64,000 nucleotides of DNA, taken from contig NZ_JBFBIK010000034.1 in NCBI RefSeq assembly GCF_040685555.1, positions 1-64,000 of the forward strand, in the 5' to 3' direction. Each line of letters begins with the position of its first letter. Position 1 is the stretch's first letter. Source of the DNA: Sphaerisporangium sp040685555 (GTDB taxonomy: Bacteria > Actinomycetota > Actinomycetes > Streptosporangiales > Streptosporangiaceae). Under the pieces are notes generated by a model. That model was given only the letters and a program-made list of their open reading frames with translations, was not told the origin of the DNA and did no database searches. The position numbers were made by a program, and so were the translations under genes. Shown piece by piece: positions 32,611 through 41,470 of the stretch.

Positions 32611-33662
32611 CGCCCGCCGCGCTCTTCGCCGGGGGGCTCGCCGCCGGGCTGCTGGCGGGCACCGCCTCGTGCACGGCGGTGCAGGGAGGCCTCCTCATCG
32701 GCCTCACCGGCCGCCGGGGCGGCTCGGAGCGCCGGTCGGGTCTCGCGGTCGTGCCGGCGTTCATCGGGGGGCGGCTGGCGTCCCACGCGGTGGCGGGGGC
32801 GCTGCTCGGCCTGCTGGGCGGCGTGGTGCGCATCCCGCCGGGGGCGAGGGCGGTGCTCCTCGTGGGGGCGGGCGCCGCCGTGATCGTCTTCGCCGTCCGG
32901 CTCATCAGGAACACCGGCCGGGCCCAGGCATGCTCCTCACACCACGCGCCGTCACCTTCGCCGCCCCCCTCGCCGGCACCGTCACCGGCACCCCCGCCGT
33001 CACCGCCGGCCGGGGTCCTCGGGCGGCTGGCGCCCTGGATGAAAGCCGGGCTGCTGGGAGCGGCCACCATCCTCATCCCCTGCGGGGTCACGCTCAGCAC
33101 CGAGGTCATCGCGGTCTCCAGCGGATCCTGGCTCGGCGGCGCGGCGGCCATGGCCGGGTTCGTGGCCGGCACCGCCCCGGCGTTCGCCCTGCTCGGCGTG
33201 CTGGTCCGCCGCATCGCCACTACCAGGCTCGTGGTCCTCGCCGCGGCGGCGGCGCTCGTGGCCGGGTCGGTGACCGTCTTCGCGGGGCTGCGGCTCGGCG
33301 GGTGGCTGCCCGATCTCGGCGCTCCCCCCACCGCCACCGCCGGCGCGCAGACGAGGGCGGACGGCACCCAGGTCGTCACCGTCTGGTCGACGACCCGGGG
33401 CTACCGTCCCGGCGTGATCTCCATCGAGGCCGGGCGGCCCGCGGACATCGTCTTCCGCACCCTGGACAACCAGGGATGCACGCGCACGCTGACGATCCAG
33501 GGCCGGGACATCACGCTCCCGGTGACGGGCGCGGCCACCGTACGGCTCGCGCCGCAGGTCCCCGGCAGGCTCCGCTACGTATGCGGGATGGGGATGTATG
33601 CCGGATTTATCAACATAAGCAAACCGCCGTCCGCTGGCACGGCGACCGTGCCGGGACGGTGA
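32607..33662 (+). CDS. SafE/TauE-like membrane protein fused to a cupredoxin domain
   Basis: A 351-residue protein. Residues 1 to about 230 are two sets of three membrane helices of the COG2836 (SafE-like) type, each with a conserved Cys in the first helix (AGTASCTAVQGG and ILIPCGVTLSTE), joined by a Pro/Ser loop. After a last helix (about 205-225) comes a C-terminal cupredoxin-like domain (about 245-340) with a Cys in DNQGCTRTL and CGMGM at the C-terminal copper-loop position. The pair of Cys-containing helices suggests thiol/electron or metal transfer to an exported copper-binding domain. The GTG at 32607 lacks its own ribosome site and is coupled to the short upstream ORF. Confidence 0.88.
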   Translation: MTPAALFAGGLAAGLLAGTASCTAVQGGLLIGLTGRRGGSERRSGLAVVPAFIGGRLASHAVAGALLGLLGGVVRIPPGARAVLLVGAGAAVIVFAVRLIRNTGRAQACSSHHAPSPSPPPSPAPSPAPPPSPPAGVLGRLAPWMKAGLLGAATILIPCGVTLSTEVIAVSSGSWLGGAAAMAGFVAGTAPAFALLGVLVRRIATTRLVVLAAAAALVAGSVTVFAGLRLGGWLPDLGAPPTATAGAQTRADGTQVVTVWSTTRGYRPGVISIEAGRPADIVFRTLDNQGCTRTLTIQGRDITLPVTGAATVRLAPQVPGRLRYVCGMGMYAGFINISKPPSAGTATVPGR

Positions 33663-33759
33663 CATCCCTGGTGGCGGGCGGGTCAAACGCGTTCCGCCGG
33701 ACGGCAAGAAGCTGTCGATTATGTTCCATCTCTTTGGATCACGTGCGACTCTGTCCCCC

Positions 33760-35220
33760 ATGACGTGGTGGCATGGTGAACCGGAGGCGGCGGTCGCGTG
33801 GCCCGCCGTGCCGATGCCCCGTGCGCCCGAAGCGTCACTCCGGGAACCCAGCGAGGCCGACCTGCTGAGCGCCGCCCAGGCGGGCGACTCGGGGGCCGCG
33901 CACCGGCTCGGCCGCCTGTACGCCCAGAGAGGCGACCGGTCGGCGGCACGCCACTGGTGGGAGCGGGCGGCGGGCGCCGGGAACATCGACAGCACCTACA
34001 ACCTCGGCGTCTGGCACGAGAAACACGGCAGCCTCGACGAGGCGATCACGTGGTACGAGCTCGCCGCGGGCGCCGGGGACGCCGAGGCCGCCGTCAACCT
34101 CGCCACCCTGCTGCTGGAGCAGCGGGGAGACGTCCTCGGCGCGCGCCACTGGTTCGAGAGCGCCGCCGGCGCCGGGTCGCGCCCGGCCACCCGCAGGCTG
34201 GCCCTGCTCTGCGAGGACGTCGGCGACCCCGTCGTCGCCCGCGACTGGCACCACCGCGCGGCCTCGGCGGGAGACCTCTCCTCCGCGCACGACCTCGCCT
34301 TCATGAGCTACGCCGCGGGCGACGAGGGGCAGGCGCGCGCGTGGTGGGAGTACGCCGCGAGGGGCGGGCACGCCGACGCCGCGTACTACCTCGGGCGGCT
34401 CCTGCACGCCGACCGCGATCCGGAGGGCGCCGAGACGCTCTACCGCCTCGCGGCCAAGGTCGACCATCCGGCCGCCGCCTCGCAGCTCGGCAGGCTCGCC
34501 CTCGCGCGCCGCGACCTGCGTACGGCCCGGGCCTGGTTCGAGCGCGCCGCACACTTCGGCAGGGTCGAGGACCAGCGCATGGCGGGGTTCGTCTGCGTCG
34601 AACTGGAGGACCCTCGCGCGGCCAGCCACTGGTTCGGCCGCGCGGCGGCCAGCGGCGACCCCGAGTCGGCCTACAACTTCGGCCTACTCCTCATCGCCGA
34701 GCACAACGACCTGCGGGGCGGGCAGCACTGGTTCCGCCAGGCCGCCATGTACGGGCACCAGGGTGCGGCGACGGAGCTGAGCACCCTGCAGTCGGTCATC
34801 GGCGTCCGGCCCGCGGACACGCCGCAGCCGGTCGTCGGCGCGCGACCCGCGGACACCTCGCGGTGGACGTCCGACCAGGTGGTGACGGTGTGGGACCGCC
34901 CCGTGGAGCCGGAGCTGGTGGCACGCGCCGAGCTGGCCGTCGCGGCGGCGGGCAGGCGGGGCGGCACCATGCTGCGCATGGCCGACCTCACCGAGATCCT
35001 CGGCACCTGGGACCTGCTCACCCGGCGGCTCAGAGAGCCCATCGACGTGATCGCCTGGCTGACCGAGAAGAGCGGCCTGCACGCGGCCGCCGTCGAGCAT
35101 CTCAGCTCGGTGCGCATGACCCTGCTGAGGCCAGGCACCGCCCCCTGGCCGACCCCGGGCGAGATCGAGCATGTGCTCGCCACCTCACGGCAGCTCCGCA
35201 AGCGCCTCGGATTGTCCTGA
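33760..35220 (+). CDS. Sel1-like repeat (TPR) protein
   Basis: About 486 residues made mostly of roughly ten Sel1-like helix pairs of 34-36 residues (for example AHRLGRLYAQRGDRSAARHW, STYNLGVWHEKHGSLDEAI, AAYYLGRLLHADRDPEGAE), spanning about 35-350. A linker with two short copies of G-R-P-A-D-T follows, then a C-terminal alpha-helical domain of 110 residues of unknown type. No signal peptide. Sel1 repeats bind proteins; the partner is unknown. The start is taken at ATG 33760; ATG 33721 in the same frame is possible. Similar proteins are common in actinomycetes without a defined role. Confidence 0.88.
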   Translation: MTWWHGEPEAAVAWPAVPMPRAPEASLREPSEADLLSAAQAGDSGAAHRLGRLYAQRGDRSAARHWWERAAGAGNIDSTYNLGVWHEKHGSLDEAITWYELAAGAGDAEAAVNLATLLLEQRGDVLGARHWFESAAGAGSRPATRRLALLCEDVGDPVVARDWHHRAASAGDLSSAHDLAFMSYAAGDEGQARAWWEYAARGGHADAAYYLGRLLHADRDPEGAETLYRLAAKVDHPAAASQLGRLALARRDLRTARAWFERAAHFGRVEDQRMAGFVCVELEDPRAASHWFGRAAASGDPESAYNFGLLLIAEHNDLRGGQHWFRQAAMYGHQGAATELSTLQSVIGVRPADTPQPVVGARPADTSRWTSDQVVTVWDRPVEPELVARAELAVAAAGRRGGTMLRMADLTEILGTWDLLTRRLREPIDVIAWLTEKSGLHAAAVEHLSSVRMTLLRPGTAPWPTPGEIEHVLATSRQLRKRLGLS

Positions 35221-35255
35221 CATCCGAGGCGCGTCGCGGGCGATGCCGGCGGCGG

Positions 35256-36368
35256 CTAACCGAGCAGGTCGGCGACCCGCGCGAACGGCAGGCCGTGCGC
35301 CTGGGCGACCTGCTCGTAGGTGAGCTGCCCCGCGTGGGTGTTGAGACCGAGCGCGAGCGGGGCGTCGCCGCGCAGCGCCTCCTGCCAGCCGAGGTTGGCG
35401 AGCTTGACCGCGTACGGCAGCGTCGCGTTGGTCAGCGCGTAGGTCGAGGTGTTGGCCACCGACCCGGGCATGTTGGCCACGCAGTAGAACACCGAGTTGT
35501 GCACCTTGTACGTGGGCTCGGCGTGCGTGGTCGGCCGGGAGTCCTCGAAGCAGCCGCCCTGGTCGATGGCGATGTCGACCAGCACCGACCCCGGCTTCAT
35601 GCGGGAGACGAGCTCGTTGGACACCAGGGTCGGAGCCTTGGCGCCCGGGATGAGGACGGCTCCGATGACCAGGTCGGCCTCCACGACGGCCTGCTCGATG
35701 GCGTACCGCGTGGAGACGATCGTCTTGAGACGGCCCTGGTAGATCGCGTCGATCTGGCGGAGCCTGTCGATGTTGACGTCGAGGATCGTGACGTCGGCGC
35801 CCATGCCCACCGCGATCTGCGCGGCGTTCAGGCCCGAGACGCCGCCGCCGATGACGACGATCTTGGCAGGGGCGACCCCCGGGACACCGCCCGGCAGCAC
35901 GCCGCGGCCGCCGTTGAACCGCATCAGGTTGTACGCGCCCACCTGCGGCGCCAGCCGGCCGGCCACCTCCGACATCGGGGCCAGCAGGGGCAGGGAGTTG
36001 CCCACCTGCACGGTCTCGTACGCGATCGCGGTGACCTTGCGGTCGAGAAGGGCGTCGGTGCACGCACGGGAGGCGGCGAGGTGCAGGTAGGTGAACAGGA
36101 CCTGCCCCTCACGCATCCGGGGGTACTCCTCGGCGATGGGCTCCTTGACCTTCAGGACCAGGTCGGCCTCGCCCCACACCTCGTCCGCACTTTCGACGAT
36201 CTTCGCCCCGGCGAAGAGGTAGTCCTCGTCGGGGATCTGCGAGCCGAGGCCCGCGTCACGCTGGACATGGACGTCATGGCCGTGGCGGACGAGCTCGTGC
36301 ACACCCGCCGGAGTGGCGGCGACGCGGTACTCGTGGTTCTTCACCTCGGCGGGCACGCCGATCTTCAT
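35256..36368 (-). CDS. ald: Alanine dehydrogenase
   Basis: A 370-residue NAD enzyme interconverting L-alanine and pyruvate plus ammonia. Substrate residues K75 (VLKVKEP) and H96 (TYLHLAAS) are at the exact family positions; Rossmann motif IGGGVSGLNAA (about 173-183), and DIAIDQGGCFEDSRPTTH near the active site. Full family length. GAAAGGA precedes the ATG. It follows the class III aminotransferase gene by 76 bases on the same strand; together they can move amino groups onto pyruvate and regenerate pyruvate while releasing ammonium, typical of amine or amino-acid catabolism. Confidence 0.97.
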   Translation of the reverse strand: MKIGVPAEVKNHEYRVAATPAGVHELVRHGHDVHVQRDAGLGSQIPDEDYLFAGAKIVESADEVWGEADLVLKVKEPIAEEYPRMREGQVLFTYLHLAASRACTDALLDRKVTAIAYETVQVGNSLPLLAPMSEVAGRLAPQVGAYNLMRFNGGRGVLPGGVPGVAPAKIVVIGGGVSGLNAAQIAVGMGADVTILDVNIDRLRQIDAIYQGRLKTIVSTRYAIEQAVVEADLVIGAVLIPGAKAPTLVSNELVSRMKPGSVLVDIAIDQGGCFEDSRPTTHAEPTYKVHNSVFYCVANMPGSVANTSTYALTNATLPYAVKLANLGWQEALRGDAPLALGLNTHAGQLTYEQVAQAHGLPFARVADLLG

Positions 36369-36444
36369 CGCGGAATCCTTTCAGAATGGCTCGAGTGATG
36401 GTATGCGGACGTGCCCCTACCAGCACAAACGCGGGAAACGGGAT

Positions 36445-37836
36445 CTACAGGCGTGCCCAGGCCTCGGTGAGGACGGAGCGGAGGATCGACTCGATCTGGT
36501 CGAACTCCTCGGGGCCGCAGATGAGCGGCGGCGCGAGCTGTACGACCGGGTCGCCGCGGTCGTCGGCGCGGCAGTACAGGCCCGCTTCGTACAGGGCCTG
36601 CGAGAGGAAGCCGCGCAGCAGGCGCTCGGACTCCTCGTCGTTGAAGGTCTCCTTGGTCGTCTTGTCCTTGACCAGCTCGATGCCGTAGAAGTAGCCGGCG
36701 CCGCGCACGTCGCCGACGATCGGCAGGTCGAGCAGCTTCTCCAGCGTGGCGCGGAAGACGGGCTCGTTCTTCTGGACGTGGCCGAGGAGGTCCTCGCGCT
36801 CGAACAGGTCGAGGTTGGCCAGCGCGACCGCCGCCGAGACCGGGTGCCCGCCGAAGGTGTAGCCGTGGGAGAAGCTGTTGGTGCCGGAGCTGAACGGCTC
36901 GAACAGCCGCTCGGAGGCGATCATCGCGCCGATCGGCGAGTAACCGCTGGTCATGCCCTTGGCGCAGGTGATGATGTCGGGGACGTAGTCGAACTTCTGC
37001 CCGCCGAACATCGTGCCGAGGCGGCCGAAGGCGCAGATGACCTCGTCGGAGACGAGAAGCACGTCGTGCTGGTCGCAGATCTCGCGCAGGCGCTGGAAGT
37101 ATCCGGGCGGCGGCGGGAAGCAGCCTCCGGCGTTCTGCACCGGCTCGACGAAGACGGCCGCGACGCTGTCGGGGCCCTCCATCTCGATCGCCTTGCCGAC
37201 CTGGTCGGCGGCCCACCGGCCGAACTGCTCGGGCGACAGGTCGGCGAAGCCGGTGATCTCGTCCGCGCGGTAGTAGTTGGTGTTCGGCACGCGCACCGAG
37301 CCCGGCACGAGCGGCTCGAAGGGCTGCTTGAACGCCGGGATGCCGGTGATCGACAGGGCGCCCTGCGGGGTGCCGTGGTAGGCGACCGCGCGGCTGATGA
37401 CCTTGTGCTTGCCCGGCTTGCCGGTGAGCTTGAAGTACTGCTTGGCGAGCTTCCAGGCGGACTCGACCGCCTCGCCGCCGCCTGTGGTGAAGAACACACG
37501 GTTCAGGTCACCGGGGGCGAGCTCCGCGAGGCGCTGGGCCAGCTCGGCGGCCTTGGGGTGGGCGTACGACCACAGGGGGAAGAAGGCGAGCTCCTGTGCC
37601 TGCTTCGCGGCGGCCTCGGCGAGCTCGGTGCGCCCGTGCCCCACCTGCACGACGAACAGCCCGGAAAGGCCGTCCAGGTAGCGCTTGCCGTGAATGTCGT
37701 AGATATGGGCACCGTCGCCCCGCACGATCGTCGGGACCTCGCCGGCGTCGTAGGAGCTGTGCCGGGTGAAGTGCATCCACAGGTTGTCCTGCGCTGCCCT
37801 CAGGACGGCGGCCGTGTCGGTTTCAGGTCGCGTCAT
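36445..37836 (-). CDS. Class III (omega-) aminotransferase, pyruvate-type
   Basis: A 463-residue PLP enzyme. Catalytic Lys in CAKGMTSGYSPIGAM (about 292), PLP ring Asp in LLVSDEVICAFGRLG, the GGGEAVESAWKLAKQY cofactor loop, and HGYTFGGHPVSAA. Sequence type matches pyruvate-dependent omega-transaminases acting on diamines, beta-alanine or similar amines. It precedes ald in the same direction; alanine formed here would be oxidised by alanine dehydrogenase. The exact donor is unknown; putrescine or 4-aminobutyrate are candidates by family only. Confidence 0.93.
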   Translation of the reverse strand: MTRPETDTAAVLRAAQDNLWMHFTRHSSYDAGEVPTIVRGDGAHIYDIHGKRYLDGLSGLFVVQVGHGRTELAEAAAKQAQELAFFPLWSYAHPKAAELAQRLAELAPGDLNRVFFTTGGGEAVESAWKLAKQYFKLTGKPGKHKVISRAVAYHGTPQGALSITGIPAFKQPFEPLVPGSVRVPNTNYYRADEITGFADLSPEQFGRWAADQVGKAIEMEGPDSVAAVFVEPVQNAGGCFPPPPGYFQRLREICDQHDVLLVSDEVICAFGRLGTMFGGQKFDYVPDIITCAKGMTSGYSPIGAMIASERLFEPFSSGTNSFSHGYTFGGHPVSAAVALANLDLFEREDLLGHVQKNEPVFRATLEKLLDLPIVGDVRGAGYFYGIELVKDKTTKETFNDEESERLLRGFLSQALYEAGLYCRADDRGDPVVQLAPPLICGPEEFDQIESILRSVLTEAWARL

Positions 37837-38136
37837 GGCTATCTTCCCTCAGTGATCTCGACTGCCCTCAGTGTGCATGCTCCACACCGGGGATTACAAC
37901 TGGTTACGTGGCGACACTATGCAAGAACTTCGGAATCCGTGATATCGCTATGTAACAACGACGAAATCCGTTTGAGTGTGTCGTGCTTCGCGCCGCTCAC
38001 CGCAACCCCGAAGACGTCGGGGATGGCGCGCCGAAACGCCGACGATCACGGGTTCGCCGCTGGTGGCACGGTCGGTACCACGCCTGTGATGCAATGTGTC
38101 GAATCAGAACACACACGATGCGGGGAACAGATAGTC
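37837..38136. other. Divergent control region, aminotransferase / dipeptidase
   Basis: A 300-base region between the divergent aminotransferase and M20 genes. It is AT-richer than its surroundings (37900-37980) and contains GTTAC/GTAAC half-sites about 60 bases apart (near 37903 and 37951), suggesting a regulator binding area. No ORF with coding character is seen. Confidence 0.4.
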
Positions 38137-39477
38137 GTGACACCTGAGCAAATCGAGAACACCGTCACAGCCGAGATGCCTCGGGCGGTGGACGAGCTGA
38201 GGCGGCTGGTCTCCATCCCGTCGGTCGCCTTCCCCGGTCACCCGGAGGAGCCGGTGTACGCGGCCGCCGCGATGACCGAGGAGCTGTTGCGCAGCGTGGG
38301 TCTGCCCCACGTCCGGCAGATCCCCGTCGAGGGCAGCTTCCCCGCCGTGTACGGCGAGGCGCCCGCGCCTCCCGGAGCGCCCACCGTGCTCCTGTACGCG
38401 CACTACGACGTGCAGCCCGCCGGTGACCTCGCACTGTGGCGCACCGCCCCGTTCGAGCCGACCCTGATCGACGGGGCGCTGTACGGCCGGGGCGCCGCCG
38501 ACGACAAGTCGGGCGTCATCGCGCACGTCCTCGCGCTGCGGGCCTTCCAGGGCCGGTTCCCCGTGGGGATCAAGGTCATCATCGAGGGCCAGGAGGAGTA
38601 CGCCGGCGAGCGCCTCGAAGCGTTCGTCGAGAAGAACCCCGAGCTGTTCCGCGCCGACGCGATCGTCGTCGCCGACACCGGCAACCCGAGCGTGGGCGAC
38701 GCGGCCGTGACGACGTCCCTGCGCGGCCTCGCCGCGTTCACCGTCGAGGTCCGCACCCTGAACGAGTCGCTGCACAGCGGCTCGTTCGGCGGCGCCAGCC
38801 CCGACGCCCTGGCCGCGCTGATCCGCATGCTCGCCGCGCTGCACGACGACAACGGCGACATCCGGGTCCCCGGCCTGCCGCGCGGCGTCTTCCTGGGCGC
38901 CGGCCCCTCCGACGAGGAGTTCCGTGCCACCGCCGGGGTGCTCGACGGCGTGTCCCTGGTCGGTTCTGGCTCGCTGGCCGACCGCCTCTGGGCCTCGTAC
39001 GCGATCACGGTCACCGGCATCGACGCGCCGACCGTCCACGGTGCGATCAACGCCGTCCAGGCCGTGGCCCGCGCCCGTGTCACCGTCCGGGTTCCCCCGG
39101 CGGGCGACCCTGGCACCGCCGCCGACGACGTGGTGGAGCACCTGCGCCGGGCCGCGCCGTGGGGCGTGCAGGTGTCGGTCACCGACCGGGTGCTCGGCTC
39201 GGGCTACCTCGCCGACACCGGTGGCCGCGCCAGGGCCTCGCTGAACCGCGCGATGGAGCGCGCGTTCGGCCGGGCGCCGCGTGACATCGGCGCGGGCGGA
39301 TCCATCCCGCTGGTGGCGACTTTGGTCAGGCAGTTCCCCGCCGCTGAGATCCTGCTGTTCGGCGCCGAGGACGACGGCGCGTCGATCCACGCGCCGAACG
39401 AGCGGCTCGTCCTGGAGGAGCTGCGCCGCGCCGCCACCGCCGAGGCCCTGTTCCTGGCGGAGTACGGCGCCATCTGA
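38137..39477 (+). CDS. M20-family dipeptidase
   Basis: A 446-residue zinc peptidase (carnosinase/CNDP-like branch). Metal ligands: His and Asp in YAHYDVQPAG (about 88-92), bridging Asp in GRGAADDKSG, catalytic Glu pair in IEGQEEYAGE, Asp in VADTGNP, and the last His in GASIHAPNER. The lid domain sits between about 190 and 310. The GTG at 38137 has GGGGA 11 bases upstream; an in-frame ATG at 38089 would add 16 residues. Cytoplasmic, no signal peptide. It is divergent from the aminotransferase/ald pair and likely supplies amino acids or beta-alanine from dipeptides to that pathway. Confidence 0.93.
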   Translation: MTPEQIENTVTAEMPRAVDELRRLVSIPSVAFPGHPEEPVYAAAAMTEELLRSVGLPHVRQIPVEGSFPAVYGEAPAPPGAPTVLLYAHYDVQPAGDLALWRTAPFEPTLIDGALYGRGAADDKSGVIAHVLALRAFQGRFPVGIKVIIEGQEEYAGERLEAFVEKNPELFRADAIVVADTGNPSVGDAAVTTSLRGLAAFTVEVRTLNESLHSGSFGGASPDALAALIRMLAALHDDNGDIRVPGLPRGVFLGAGPSDEEFRATAGVLDGVSLVGSGSLADRLWASYAITVTGIDAPTVHGAINAVQAVARARVTVRVPPAGDPGTAADDVVEHLRRAAPWGVQVSVTDRVLGSGYLADTGGRARASLNRAMERAFGRAPRDIGAGGSIPLVATLVRQFPAAEILLFGAEDDGASIHAPNERLVLEELRRAATAEALFLAEYGAI

Positions 39478-39605
39478 CCGGTTCCGCTCCGAAGACCGGT
39501 CGCTCCTCTGGTTCCGCGAGCTGTTTGCAGCCGGTTCGGAGCTGGTTCGGAGGGCGCGGCCGGTCGCGCCGGAAGCCCCCGTGCCGTCGGCACGGACATG
39601 GCCGG

Positions 39606-40601
39606 TCAGCCGTGGGCCGCAGGCGAGGAAGAGCCCCCGGAGAGCACGCGCTGGAGTTCGGCCGGGCCGGCGTTGGCACCGCTGCAGACCACCCCGACCT
39701 TGCGTCCCGCGAACTCCTCCTTCCGGCTGATGAGAGCCGCCAGAGCGGCGGCCCCGGCAAGCTCGGTGAGCGTGTGCGCCTCCGAGAGCAGCACCCACTG
39801 GGCGAGGCGGAGATCGTCATCGGTGACCAGCGTGAAATCGTCGAGATCCCGCATGATCGCCTGGGGCAGCGCGAAGGCCGAGCCGGTGGCGAGCCCGTCC
39901 GCCACGGTCCCCACCGGCCGCCTGACCGGCTCGCCCGCCCGCCACGAGTCGTGAGCGGCCGGGGCGAGCGACGACTGCACGGCGATCACCCGGCACCGGG
40001 GCGCGATCGCCTTGGCGACCAGGCACGCGCCCGCCCCGCCCGTACCCGACCCCACCGGGACGAAGATCGCGTCGAGGTCCGGCCGCCGGGTCAGCATCTC
40101 CAGGTAAAGCGTGCCGACCCCGGCGATCAGGCCGGGCTCGTCGGCGGGGCTGATCAGGCGGTTCCCCCGGTCCGCGGCGAGCGTGACCGCGTACTCGCCC
40201 GCCTCGACCATCGTGGCGCCCTTGATGTCCACGGTCGCGCCGAGGGCCTCGACCGCCGCGACCTTGGCGGGGTTCGGGTTCTCGGGCATCACGATCGTGC
40301 AGGGGGCGCCGAAGATGCGGGCCGCGTACGCGATCGACTGGGCGTGGTTGCCGGTGGAGTAGGTCAGCACGCCGGCCGCCCGCTGGTCCTCGGGCATGCG
40401 GGCGAGCAGGTTGATCCCTCCTCGCACCTTGAACGCGCCGGTGGGCTGGGCGTTCTCGTGCTTGACGAGCGTTTCGGTCCCCAGCCGCTCGTCCAGCACC
40501 GGATACGACCACATGGGGGTCTCCGGCAGGTGTGGAGCGATCAGCCGCGCGGCGTCGAGGACGTCGGTGATGGATGGCGATGTCGTATGCACGGATACCA
40601 C
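39606..40601 (-). CDS. Threonine/serine dehydratase, catabolic type
   Basis: A 331-residue PLP fold-type II enzyme deaminating threonine or serine to a 2-oxo acid. PLP Lys in TGAFKVRGG (K58), Asn in TYSTGNHAQ, the glycine loop GSGTGGAGA, and a C-terminal VVCSGANAG with the Ser that contacts the PLP nitrogen. No ACT regulatory domain, so not feedback-controlled by isoleucine. Start GTG 40601 or 40592; neither has a strong ribosome site. The gene is divergent from a decayed LysR regulator that probably once controlled it. Confidence 0.92.
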   Translation of the reverse strand: MVSVHTTSPSITDVLDAARLIAPHLPETPMWSYPVLDERLGTETLVKHENAQPTGAFKVRGGINLLARMPEDQRAAGVLTYSTGNHAQSIAYAARIFGAPCTIVMPENPNPAKVAAVEALGATVDIKGATMVEAGEYAVTLAADRGNRLISPADEPGLIAGVGTLYLEMLTRRPDLDAIFVPVGSGTGGAGACLVAKAIAPRCRVIAVQSSLAPAAHDSWRAGEPVRRPVGTVADGLATGSAFALPQAIMRDLDDFTLVTDDDLRLAQWVLLSEAHTLTELAGAAALAALISRKEEFAGRKVGVVCSGANAGPAELQRVLSGGSSSPAAHG

Positions 40602-40667
40602 GCTCGGGCACCGTCATCCATAGGTCCAATGCCAACACGCGCCATGTTCCATAGATACGGTTGATGG

Positions 40668-41343
40668 ATGCTCGATGTCCTGCGTCTGCGCGTCCTCGAT
40701 GCCGTGGCGAGGAACGGTTCGGTGACGGCGGCGGCCAGAGAGCTGCACTACTCCCAGCCCTCGGTGAGCCATCATCTGGCCCGGCTGGAAGCGGAGACGG
40801 GGCGAAGCTCGTCCAGCGGGCCGGGCGTGGCAGGTAGACGTCGCGGTGACCTTTCACTACGCCGGGAGCCCGCACGACGACGAGGGGCTTCGCTACGCCG
40901 GAGCGGCGCCCGAGGACAAAGGGGTGCGCCTGACCGCGCTGTTCGAGGATCCGAGCTTCCTGGTCACCTCGTCGGCGACGCCCACGGCGGGCACGCTCGC
41001 GGCCCACGCCGGATCCAAGTGGATCGCGGGATGCGACCGGTGCCGCCTCCACCTCCTGGAGCTGTGCGCGCGGGTGGGGTTCGAGCCCGCGATCGCGTTC
41101 ACGACCGACGACTACGTGGCTGTGCAGGCGATGGTCGCGGCTGGGCTGGGGGTGACCGCGCTCCCCCGGCTCGCGCTGTCCGCGCATCGCCACGCCGGCG
41201 TGGAGGTCCGCGAGCTCCCCGGCTCCACCAGGCACGTCTTCGCGGCCACCTACGGAGAGCCCCCCGACCCACCCGCGACGGCCGCCCTTCTCCGCGCCCT
41301 GGCCGACACCGCGCGACAAGCCGCCGTGACCGGTGAGTGGTAG
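40668..41343 (+). pseudogene. LysR-family regulator, broken
   Basis: The first 46 codons encode a normal LysR helix-turn-helix (LRVLDAVARNGSVTAAARE, QPSVSHHLARLEAETG). After GETG a one-base loss shifts the frame: the DNA still reads AKLVQRAGRG in the other frame. Directly after that, roughly 85 residues are missing, and the sequence resumes as QVDVAVTFHYAGSPHDD and continues as a good effector-binding domain to the end (about 40825-41343). So one frameshift and one internal deletion. It is divergent from the threonine dehydratase, in the classic LysR position. The conserved effector half suggests the damage is recent. Confidence 0.85.
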
Positions 41344-41470
41344 AAACCGTCGTGACCGGCCGGTAGTACCATCGGCCTCGGCGCCGTGGCGGCGTTCGCC
41401 GGCGACGGCGTGCGCAAGGCCTGAGAGCGCGACCCAGCGCGGCGAACTAGACCAGATGGCACCGGCAGGC

